In this document: in pieces, positions 1 through 6,732 of the stretch
Layout: each line of letters starts with the position of its first letter
Numbering within the stretch: position 1 is the first letter of the stretch
Assembly: GCA_003486385.1 (NCBI GenBank)
Contig: DNFT01000112.1
Coordinates: 1-39,086 of the forward strand
Direction: 5' to 3'
Length of the DNA: 39,086 bases
Source: Eubacterium sp.
Lineage (GTDB): Bacteria > Bacillota > Clostridia > Lachnospirales > Lachnospiraceae
The notes under the pieces: model-generated
The model's input: only the letters and a program-made list of their open reading frames with translations
What the model was told of the DNA's origin: nothing
The model's database searches: none
Translations under genes and position numbers: made by a program

Positions 1-165
1 ATAAATATAATACGTTATACATGCTAAGCTTATAGCACATGTTTTGACCCAGACATCTAATTATATCACTAATGTATTTTTTTGTCTTGGAAATTTATTA
101 AATATGTAAAATAAGCTGTATATAAAAATTCGGTGTTTTACAATAACAACATACTTTCTTGCATA

Positions 166-194
166 TTGTACAATCCTCTTAACTATGATAAAAT
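166..194 (+). promoter_or_regulatory. Candidate promoter for the 243-881 gene
   Basis: A TTGTAC -35-like box (166-171) and a TAAAAT -10 box (189-194) are separated by 17 bp and lie about 48 bp before the start codon. The -35 match is poor. Nothing else was recognised in the AT-rich stretch from 1 to 242. Confidence 0.4.
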
Positions 195-242
195 ATCCGC
201 TGTGTAAACATTATGTATATCACAGGATAAGGGGGAATATTT

Positions 243-881
243 ATGAGAGAGCTATTATATGGCATTACGGAGATGATTGCCAGAATACATAATTACATAA
301 TGCATGTGAATGACCGGTTTGAATATGATTTTTCGGACAAGGATTTACATTTTCTGGTCATAGGAATACTGGGCATGCTGATGATTTTTGTTGTGTATCC
401 GCTGTTTAAGTGGCTTGCCAGTAAGAAACATGTTATGGTGATTGCGTGGATATATGTATTTACACTTATTATCGTAATCACATTTGCAATCGAAATCGGT
501 CAGAAAATAAGCAATACCGGCAACATGGAATTTGCTGATATAATGTTTGGTGTAATGGGATTTATTGTGATGTTCGCAGTCTTTGCGGTGATTCGCGGTA
601 TATATCATGGAATAAGGTGGCTTGCTATCCATAAGTTTGTTGAGAGGGGGCAAGCTGGTGGCGAAGATGTGAAACAGGAAAATCCGGATAGCTCTAGCGG
701 TGAAGTGAATGCTGCGTATAAGAATGAATCAGCTAAAAGTGAAAATGTGATACAAGCTGATAATCAGGCTTGTACACAATATGAGTATAAATTCAGCGAT
801 GAGGACATACAGCTGATAACGAAGCTTTCCGATAAAGAAAATGATAATGCTGATACTGAAAAAGTAACGGAAGAATTATAG
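243..881 (+). CDS. Small membrane protein with a VanZ-like signature (tentative)
   Basis: This 212-residue protein has three likely membrane segments at about residues 35-58, 64-86 and 100-123. They are followed by a hydrophilic, acidic tail from about residue 135 that looks disordered. At the end of the second segment there is E-I-G-Q, then about ten residues, then a D-I-x-x-G-x-x-G pattern. This resembles the E..Q/D...G..G signature of VanZ-like proteins, a family first known from teicoplanin resistance but mostly of unknown role. The assignment is my inference from the pattern only. AAGGGGG precedes the ATG at 243. The gene stands alone and ends just before a strong bidirectional terminator. 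The CDS itself is fairly secure; the family is not. Confidence 0.72.
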   Translation: MRELLYGITEMIARIHNYIMHVNDRFEYDFSDKDLHFLVIGILGMLMIFVVYPLFKWLASKKHVMVIAWIYVFTLIIVITFAIEIGQKISNTGNMEFADIMFGVMGFIVMFAVFAVIRGIYHGIRWLAIHKFVERGQAGGEDVKQENPDSSSGEVNAAYKNESAKSENVIQADNQACTQYEYKFSDEDIQLITKLSDKENDNADTEKVTEEL

Positions 882-896
882 AAAAATATAGAAAAA

Positions 897-940
897 CCCC
901 ATAATTGCATTGAAACAAAATGCAATTATGGGGTCTTTTA
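897..940. terminator. Bidirectional intrinsic terminator
   Basis: A 14-bp perfect stem (CCCCATAATTGCAT and its complement) with a 9-nt loop is followed by TCTTTTA on the plus strand and by TTTTTC on the minus strand. It can end both the 243-881 gene and the convergent gene 1000-1833. Confidence 0.88.
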
Positions 941-999
941 TTTCAAAAACCTGCGGGATGTACACCGGAAGGAGAATTACCGGCACTAAAATATAATAC

Positions 1000-1833
1000 T
1001 CAGTGTGCTCCGATGCCTGCTCCGGCAGTCTCAGCGTCATACTTTTTCTTGAGGTCTGAGAGTTCATCATCGGTGTGCAGGATTTCGACTTCACCGAGGG
1101 TGTACTTGCGTCCGTTTGCTTCGAGAAAGCGGTATGCCATCATGAATGATATGTCATCAAAGTTGGTCATGTAAGTGTTGTTGATTCTGCTGATATCCCA
1201 TGCAGGTGTGTTGTAGGACGTCAAATCAATTGAGCGGAATATCTGGTCGAAGGAGTCGATGCAGATACGCTTCTGCTGAGCCATATCAGATGAGACAGTC
1301 TGGACATCGAATACCTTCAGGTAGACACGGAGCCAGCCGCCGATAGGTGCCTTGTACCACTGGTGTATCGTCTGGTATTCCTTCTGCATTGACAGTATGA
1401 GATATTCCCAGTCGGTCGATACATAAGAGGCATCAACGATGGTCTGAATCTGGGATGGGGTCAGGGTGAGATTGTATTTATCATTGAATTTTTCTACAAT
1501 CCTGATTCTCTTAGGAACTGCGTTCGGAAGCTGCTCAGACTTAGGAATTGTGCTGTTTCGTACCTCTTTTGCCTCTTTTTTAAATTCCTTATTTTTAGCT
1601 GTTTCATCGGGAGCAGAGATTGACTTAATAATCCGGTAAATAACATAAGCCGGAATAAGAAGTGAACCAAGTCCGAATGAAAGACTGAAAAGACTTCCGG
1701 AAGCATTTGAAAAGAAGAGGGCGATAAGTATGAAAATTATGAGTCCCTTCTTTTTTTTCAGCTTACTGAAAATTTTTGGATTGTTGCGCGCGTACGCGAA
1801 GTACCAGATTACAAAAAATATTATTAATCCCAT
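1000..1833 (-). CDS. Membrane-anchored protein of unknown function
   Basis: I do not recognise the family. The 277-residue product starts with a hydrophobic segment (about residues 2-14), a basic stretch rich in Lys (about 19-29), and one or two further membrane segments (about 30-68). After that comes a soluble region, residues 75-277, with charged and aromatic residues and no obvious catalytic motif. The tail ends in Ala/Gly/His. GGGAGAG lies upstream of the start on the minus strand. A promoter candidate is visible in the 98-bp gap between this gene and the upstream gene 1932-2738 on the same strand, so it may be transcribed separately or with it. The layout suggests an envelope protein with a cytoplasmic domain. 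Confidence 0.72.
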   Translation of the reverse strand: MGLIIFFVIWYFAYARNNPKIFSKLKKKKGLIIFILIALFFSNASGSLFSLSFGLGSLLIPAYVIYRIIKSISAPDETAKNKEFKKEAKEVRNSTIPKSEQLPNAVPKRIRIVEKFNDKYNLTLTPSQIQTIVDASYVSTDWEYLILSMQKEYQTIHQWYKAPIGGWLRVYLKVFDVQTVSSDMAQQKRICIDSFDQIFRSIDLTSYNTPAWDISRINNTYMTNFDDISFMMAYRFLEANGRKYTLGEVEILHTDDELSDLKKKYDAETAGAGIGAH

Positions 1834-1888
1834 TATTTCTCTCCCTCAATTGCTGAAAATAGATTATTTGATAAATCAAGCTGTTGAA

Positions 1889-1917
1889 AGTGTAACACCC
1901 GGAACAAAATTTGTAAA
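1889..1917 (-). promoter_or_regulatory. Candidate promoter for the 1000-1833 gene
   Basis: Read on the minus strand: TTTACA (1912-1917), 17-bp spacer, TACACT (1889-1894) with an upstream TG that makes it an extended -10. It lies 56 bp before the start codon. Confidence 0.5.
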
Positions 1918-1931
1918 TATTTTAGTTTAAA

Positions 1932-2738
1932 TTAAAACGCGGTGTCTTCTGTCAGGTTATTGTACTGCGCTTTTATACGCATTGCCATGTTGGCAAGTGA
2001 AGCGTCATAGTATGGACCTACAAAGAAGATGTAGGCAAGACCGCTTGTAAGCATTGACAGGAATATCCATCCGATGAAGGAAAGGTTAAGAATGAATAAG
2101 TTCATCTTGTTCCCGTCCATCATCCTGCGGCTCAATACGAAAATCTCCCTGCGGTCGATGTCCGGATTTTCTGCGAGGAGATATGGAACCATGAATGTTT
2201 CATAGCTTTTTATCACTCCCGGAATTATAAATAAAAGCGACCATAAGAAAATCTTTAAATGTCTCAAAAACTGGATAAGCACTGTGTTGAGATAATTTTT
2301 TTCAAAGGCAGTGATAAGTGTGCGGAATTTCGGCTCCTTATAATGTCCTTCCATGTAAAAGCTGCAATTACCCACCTCAAATGGATATACCACAAGAAAA
2401 TTGTACATAAGCCTGATAAGGTAGGAGACTATACTTGCGATGGCGAAGCGTCGTAGCATTATCGAATATGTATCATATCCTACGGACTGTACCAATGATG
2501 ATATGCGGTTATATATTGTGGAATATAATTCATCTACGGAGGAGGCGGACATTAATGATTGATAAAATGCTTCTGTATCGAATGCATTGCTGACCTGCAT
2601 GCTGCCGTCCAATATGTAATTAAATATAAGAAGTATTCCTGTTCCTGTTATAAAGCTTGCAAGTATGCAGCGGAAAAAATATGAACCTAATATTCTTTTG
2701 GCAGCTTTTTTTATACTTGATATTGAATGCTCTCCCAT
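1932..2738 (-). CDS. DUF975 family integral membrane protein
   Basis: This 268-residue, multi-spanning membrane protein has the features of the DUF975 family. There is an opening amphipathic helix with paired Lys. A central region runs from about residue 120 with G-N-C-x-F-Y and E-P-K-F. A conserved segment W-x-L-L-F-I-I-P-G-V-I-K-S-Y (about residues 166-180) is followed by M-V-P-Y-L-L-A-E-N-P and a downstream R-R-M-M-D-G-x-K. The C-terminal part has further membrane segments and a P-Y-Y-x-A-S motif. The molecular role of DUF975 is unknown. GAGG lies 5 nt before the ATG. A good promoter sits about 110 bp upstream, leaving a leader of roughly 100 nt. The gene precedes 1000-1833 on the same strand with a 98-bp gap. 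Confidence 0.85.
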   Translation of the reverse strand: MGEHSISSIKKAAKRILGSYFFRCILASFITGTGILLIFNYILDGSMQVSNAFDTEAFYQSLMSASSVDELYSTIYNRISSLVQSVGYDTYSIMLRRFAIASIVSYLIRLMYNFLVVYPFEVGNCSFYMEGHYKEPKFRTLITAFEKNYLNTVLIQFLRHLKIFLWSLLFIIPGVIKSYETFMVPYLLAENPDIDRREIFVLSRRMMDGNKMNLFILNLSFIGWIFLSMLTSGLAYIFFVGPYYDASLANMAMRIKAQYNNLTEDTAF

Positions 2739-2845
2739 AAAAACCTCATTTCTGTTACTTTGTTACTAATATTTATTAAGGATGATTGTAAAATCCGGGT
2801 ATGAAATTATGTAAGCCGCGGTTTTAATTAACAATACTGTCTGCT

Positions 2846-2874
2846 ATTATATTCTAATACCATGATTATTTCAA
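2846..2874 (-). promoter_or_regulatory. Promoter for the DUF975 gene
   Basis: On the minus strand TTGAAA (2869-2874) and a perfect TATAAT (2846-2851) are 17 bp apart. The intergenic stretch 2739-3112 otherwise holds only the divergent promoter/operator at 2999-3041. Confidence 0.65.
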
Positions 2875-2998
2875 GTTTGTAATGCATAGATAATTGCGAA
2901 ACTCAATTTTGCCGGTAGAATCGTACAAGGTGCGACGGTCATACACCGGGTTTTGCAATCATCTGCACGGTATTAAAGCGGGTACAGCTGCTAAATAT

Positions 2999-3041
2999 TT
3001 GTCAATAGTACATTGACAACAGGTTTCTATTATGATAATAT
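2999..3041 (+). promoter_or_regulatory. Promoter with overlapping palindromic operator for the XRE-flippase unit
   Basis: TTGACA (3013-3018), a 17-bp spacer and TAATAT (3036-3041) make a good sigma-A promoter about 72 bp before the XRE gene. The right arm of a 21-bp inverted repeat, TTGTCAAT-AGTAC-ATTGACAA (2999-3019), contains the -35 box. Autoregulation by the encoded XRE protein is a natural guess but not shown. Confidence 0.6.
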
Positions 3042-3112
3042 TATTCAATCCTAAATGATACGGAAAATTATTTGTCGCAGGCAGAAAGCCCGGCACAAAA
3101 ACGGAGGAAAAT

Positions 3113-3418
3113 ATGGCTAAGAATACAGCTAATGAGACAGAGAAGAGCAGGGAAATCAGGAATACCAATAAGAAGCAGGTTGAGAGCGTACAGCTTGAGA
3201 CGAGGAAGCAGCTTATTGAGCAGCTCATCAGTTACCGCAAGGCCAAGAAGATTACACAGGCAGATATTTCAGATAACACAGGAATCCAGAGACCTAATAT
3301 AAGCCGTCTTGAGAGTGGCAAGTACAATCCTACTCTTGATATGATTGTACGTGTTGCCGACAGCATCGGACTTGAGGTTGAGATTACCCTTAAGGAAAAG
3401 AAAAACCAGTTAAAATGA
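3113..3418 (+). CDS. XRE/Cro-type helix-turn-helix transcriptional regulator
   Basis: The 101-residue protein has a highly charged N-terminal arm (residues 1-33, rich in Lys/Glu/Asn) and then a compact HTH_3/XRE domain from about residue 36 to 92. The canonical core is I-T-Q-A-D-I-S (helix 2), then T-G-I-Q-R-P-N-I-S-R-L-E-S-G (recognition helix), and P-T-L-D-M-I-V-R-V-A-D (helices 4 and 5). There is no C-terminal effector domain, so it is a simple DNA-binding dimer. ACGGAGGAAA precedes the ATG. The last codons overlap the start of the flippase gene as ATGA, implying translational coupling. The promoter carries a palindrome that fits control by such a dimer. The protein also resembles the antitoxin-type XRE proteins, but no toxin gene is next to it. 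Confidence 0.88.
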   Translation: MAKNTANETEKSREIRNTNKKQVESVQLETRKQLIEQLISYRKAKKITQADISDNTGIQRPNISRLESGKYNPTLDMIVRVADSIGLEVEITLKEKKNQLK

Positions 3419-4845
3419 AGCAGGAACGAAGAATTCTAAGAAATATTATATATGCTTTTGCTGCACAGGGAATATCACTGCTTTTAAGCATACTCACATC
3501 ACTTATTCTGCCTAAGTTTTTTGACAAGGCGAACTATGGCTATTGGTCACTCTTTCTGTTTTATACAGGGTATACAGGCTTTTTCCATTTCGGACTTAAT
3601 GACGGAGTATATCTTAAGATTGGCGGAACAGAGTATGAAGACATGGATAAGAAGCTGTTAGGCGGACAGTTCTGGTTCGGTGCATTATTCCAGTCGGTCA
3701 TAGCGATAGGGATTGTGCTGTGGACTGTTTTGTCGGGAAATGGTGTCGATACAGAGTTCGTATTCATAATGACTGCCGTTTATATGCTGTTATACAATCT
3801 GACATTGTATCTTGGATGTGTGTTTCAGGCCGCTAACGAGACAAGACTATATTCCTTGTCCGTTATGATTGACAAGATTGTGTTCATGGTATCCATTCTT
3901 GCTCTTTTCATTGTAAAAAGCAGCGATTACAAGACCTATGTATGGCTTTATATGTCAGCTAAGCTGTGCGCCATGCTTTACTGTGTGTACAAGGGACGTG
4001 AGATTGTGTTTGCCGGGAGAATGGCATTTGGTACAGTAGCGCGTGAGGCATTGGACAGTATAAGAATAGGTATCAACCTTACCATTGCCAACATAGCCGG
4101 CAATCTCATACTTGGCGGGGGAAGATTCATAATAGACAGATATTGGGGGATAGAGGATTTTGGTGAGGTTTCGTTTTCATTGACGCTTACCAATTTCTTT
4201 TTACTGTTCGTATCTCAGATTTCGATGGTACTGTTCCCGGCACTCAGGCAGATTGATGAGAAGAGGCAGAAGAGTCTTTTTGAAATGTCCAAGCATGTTC
4301 TTAATGTGATACTGCCCATCGTTTTTCTGGTGTATATACCGGCTAAGGAGATACTTGAGCTCTGGCTTCCGCAGTATGAGGCCAGTCTTGCGTATATGGC
4401 AATTTTACTGCCGATGTGTATTTTTGACGGCAAGATGAACCTTGTGTGTGCGACATATTTTAAGGTACTGAGAAAAGAGAGATTTCTGCTGTATGTCAAT
4501 ATCTTTTCCATGGCGCTTAGCGTCGTACTATCTATTGTGGGTGCGTATGGCCTGCACAGTATAGATTCGATTATTCTGTTTATGGTATGTTCGATAGGTG
4601 TGAGATATTTTATTTCACAGCTTTATCTTGAACGTCTGCTTGGTGAAGCGTCCGGACAGGCAGGCGCGCGCGTGGGAATGGCTGAGGAGCTTGTGCTGGT
4701 GGTCATCTGTGCTTATGCGTGCTGGAAGCTGCATTCGGGATCTGCTTTTGCGATAACAGCTATTGCGTATCTGATATATCTTGTGCTCAACAGAAGGAGC
4801 GTTGGATATTTATGGGGAATGGTTAAGGCTAAGATTACAAAATAA
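3415..4845 (+). CDS. MOP-superfamily polysaccharide flippase-like membrane protein
   Basis: This 476-residue polytopic protein has about 12-14 hydrophobic segments along its whole length. It has the look of the Wzx/PST branch of the MOP exporter superfamily: an N-terminal segment with P-K-F-F-D near residue 33, a G-Y-W-S-L-F-L-F-Y segment, F-x-F-G-L-N-D-G-V, and a central hydrophilic loop before G-G-G-R-F-I-I-D-R. Family members move lipid-linked glycans across the inner membrane. No glycosyltransferase or polymerase gene is adjacent, so the substrate cannot be inferred. It starts within the stop codon of the XRE gene (ATGA) and so is probably co-translated with it. The following galM gene is 50 bp away with its own ribosome site. 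Confidence 0.82.
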   Translation: MKQERRILRNIIYAFAAQGISLLLSILTSLILPKFFDKANYGYWSLFLFYTGYTGFFHFGLNDGVYLKIGGTEYEDMDKKLLGGQFWFGALFQSVIAIGIVLWTVLSGNGVDTEFVFIMTAVYMLLYNLTLYLGCVFQAANETRLYSLSVMIDKIVFMVSILALFIVKSSDYKTYVWLYMSAKLCAMLYCVYKGREIVFAGRMAFGTVAREALDSIRIGINLTIANIAGNLILGGGRFIIDRYWGIEDFGEVSFSLTLTNFFLLFVSQISMVLFPALRQIDEKRQKSLFEMSKHVLNVILPIVFLVYIPAKEILELWLPQYEASLAYMAILLPMCIFDGKMNLVCATYFKVLRKERFLLYVNIFSMALSVVLSIVGAYGLHSIDSIILFMVCSIGVRYFISQLYLERLLGEASGQAGARVGMAEELVLVVICAYACWKLHSGSAFAITAIAYLIYLVLNRRSVGYLWGMVKAKITK

Positions 4846-4895
4846 ATTGTATTTGTAAGATTAGAAAATAATATTTTATTGGGAGGTATTTTGTT

Positions 4896-5954
4896 ATGGG
4901 AATTATTAAAGAGGTATTCGGTCATGATAGTCATGGTGAGAAGGTATACTCATACACTGTGACGAATGAGCATGGAACGAGAATGAGAGTCATTGAGATT
5001 GGGGCGGCACTTCAGTCGCTTGAGGTGGCGGACAGAGACGGTAATTTTGCAGATGTTGTCCTTGGCTTTGACAATGTGGAGCAGTATGAGAAGGAAAATG
5101 GCGCTAACTTCGGAGCTGTTGTGGGACGTAATGCCAATCGCATCAAGAACGGACATTTCGTGATAAACGGAAAGGAGTATCAGCTTGCCATAAATGATGG
5201 CAGGAACAATCTTCACAGCGGTCCGGATGGATACAGCTCAAGGAAATGGAGCAGTGAGATTGTTGAGGATGAAAGAGGTCTTGCGGTAAGATTTTCACTT
5301 ATAAGCCCGGATGGGGATCAGGGAATGCCGGGTGAGCTTCATATATCGGCTATGTATGTTCTCACTGAGGATGACAGCGTAATTTTAGAGTATGAAGGAG
5401 TTGCCGGTGAGGATACCATAGTAAATCCTACCAACCACTCATATTTCAATCTGGCAGGACACGCTTCCGGCACGGTATATAATCAGGAAATGTGGCTTGC
5501 GGCGAAGGAATTTACACCTTCCGATTCAGGTCTTATTCCTACAGGGGAATACAGAAGCGTAAAGGGAACACCTATGGATTTCACTGAACCAAAGGCTATA
5601 GGTCGGGACATCGAGGCCGATTATGAGCCGCTTGTGCTTGCAGGTGGCTATGACCATAACTTTGTTCTTGACAACAAGGGCGAGGTGGAGCTTGCGGCAA
5701 GCCTTTATGACAGCGGGAGCGGAAGATACATGGAAGTGTTTACCCAGATGCCGGGTATCCAGATATATACAGGCAATTTCCTTAGCGGAAAAGTGCGGGG
5801 AAAGGATAACTGCTGCTATGGAAGAAGGAGCGGAGTATGCTTTGAGAGCCAGTTCTTCCCGGATTCGGTGAACAACATGGCATTTGAATCGCCGGTTGCC
5901 AAGGCAGGGGTACCATTTGATTTTGTGACAATTTATAAATTCTCCGTAAAATAA
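4896..5954 (+). CDS. galM: Aldose 1-epimerase (mutarotase)
   Basis: This is a 352-residue GalM-type mutarotase interconverting alpha and beta anomers of galactose or glucose in the cytoplasm, feeding the Leloir pathway. Visible hallmarks are V-V-L-G-F-D near residue 50, G-A-V-V-G-R-x-A/N-N-R-I near residue 72, N-N-L-H-S-G-P near residue 105, the catalytic-base region N-P-T-N-H-S-Y-F-N-L-A-G-H with its conserved His near residue 180, and Y-D-H-N-F-V near 250. A Glu lies in the E-S-Q-F-F-P-D-S segment near the C-terminus, the expected general-base region. Length matches the family. GGGAGG lies 10 nt before the ATG. No other galactose genes are adjacent. Confidence 0.95.
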   Translation: MGIIKEVFGHDSHGEKVYSYTVTNEHGTRMRVIEIGAALQSLEVADRDGNFADVVLGFDNVEQYEKENGANFGAVVGRNANRIKNGHFVINGKEYQLAINDGRNNLHSGPDGYSSRKWSSEIVEDERGLAVRFSLISPDGDQGMPGELHISAMYVLTEDDSVILEYEGVAGEDTIVNPTNHSYFNLAGHASGTVYNQEMWLAAKEFTPSDSGLIPTGEYRSVKGTPMDFTEPKAIGRDIEADYEPLVLAGGYDHNFVLDNKGEVELAASLYDSGSGRYMEVFTQMPGIQIYTGNFLSGKVRGKDNCCYGRRSGVCFESQFFPDSVNNMAFESPVAKAGVPFDFVTIYKFSVK

Positions 5955-6051
5955 TCTTTATTAGATTATAATATTCGAGATATAACTCGAAATAATCAGC
6001 ATTAGCGTGGAATATAAATGCGTTGATAGTAAATTTCCGGGAGGCGGGCAC

Positions 6052-6732
6052 ATGAGACTGGATAAGATAAATACAGAAGAAGCGTTCCGCTATCTTGGCT
6101 ATGGTATATCGGCTCCTGATGAGCAGACGGCGGAGATTGCCGCCGATTGCGAGAGGAAGCTTCTGGAGGTTATTGACGCAAAGTATACATATAAGTATTT
6201 TGAAATTGATAAAAATGACAGTGAGCCGGGCAGTATTGCACTGTGCGGTACATCGTTAAGACTGTGCGGAGGAGCGATTTTCGAGCATTTGGAGGGCTGT
6301 AATGGTGTGGTACTGTTCGCAGCGACATTGTCGGACGGAGTTGACAGGCTTATAAGGCAGCTGTCAGTCATAAGCATGGCTTCTGCTGTCATCACGGACA
6401 GCATGGCTTCGGCAGCGGTTGAGCAGGTGTGTGATATTGCGGAGCAGGAGATTATAAAAGAATTTGCAGGTAAATACACCACCTGGCGCTTTAGTCCGGG
6501 GTATGGTGATTTTCCACTGGAGACACAGGCGCTTTTTTTGAATGTGCTGTGTGCTCAGAAGAGAATAGGAGTTAACATTACAGGGGGTGGACTTATGACT
6601 CCCTGTAAGTCTGTTACGGCGGTTATAGGTGTCTCTGATTATGAAATTGAAAGAAAAAGACGTGGCTGTAGTGTGTGCATGATGAAGGACACCTGCAGAT
6701 TCCGCAAGAAAGGTGAACACTGTGGAGTTTAA
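6052..6732 (+). CDS. Stand-alone methionine synthase reactivation domain protein
   Basis: This is a 226-residue protein equivalent to the C-terminal AdoMet-binding activation domain of cobalamin-dependent methionine synthase, which re-methylates oxidised cob(II)alamin using AdoMet and a reductant. The signature R-x-x-x-G-Y is present as R146-F-S-P-G150-Y151 followed by G-D-F-P-L. The C-terminus carries four Cys in a C-x2-C-x5-C-x8-C arrangement. I chose the ATG at 6052 because GGGAGG sits 7 nt before it; an upstream in-frame start at 6007 lacks one. It overlaps the start of metH, whose product lacks this domain, so the two should act as partners. The Thermotoga maritima pair TM0268/TM0269 is a known parallel. 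No cobalamin or SAM riboswitch was recognised upstream. Confidence 0.9.
   Translation: MRLDKINTEEAFRYLGYGISAPDEQTAEIAADCERKLLEVIDAKYTYKYFEIDKNDSEPGSIALCGTSLRLCGGAIFEHLEGCNGVVLFAATLSDGVDRLIRQLSVISMASAVITDSMASAAVEQVCDIAEQEIIKEFAGKYTTWRFSPGYGDFPLETQALFLNVLCAQKRIGVNITGGGLMTPCKSVTAVIGVSDYEIERKRRGCSVCMMKDTCRFRKKGEHCGV

Noticed and set aside
3072..3302. Arg/Ser-rich plus-strand frame over the XRE gene
   Set aside because: Shadow frame; the XRE frame has a clear HTH and a good ribosome site.
3113..4845. XRE gene as antitoxin of a toxin-antitoxin pair
   Set aside because: The coupled partner is a full-length polytopic flippase, and no small toxin gene lies next to it on either strand.
5955..6051. 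Possible cobalamin or SAM riboswitch upstream of the metH pair
   Set aside because: Only 97 bp are available and no B12-box or S-box consensus is seen. Only a small inverted repeat TTCGAG-ATATAA-CTCGAA (from about 5974) is present.
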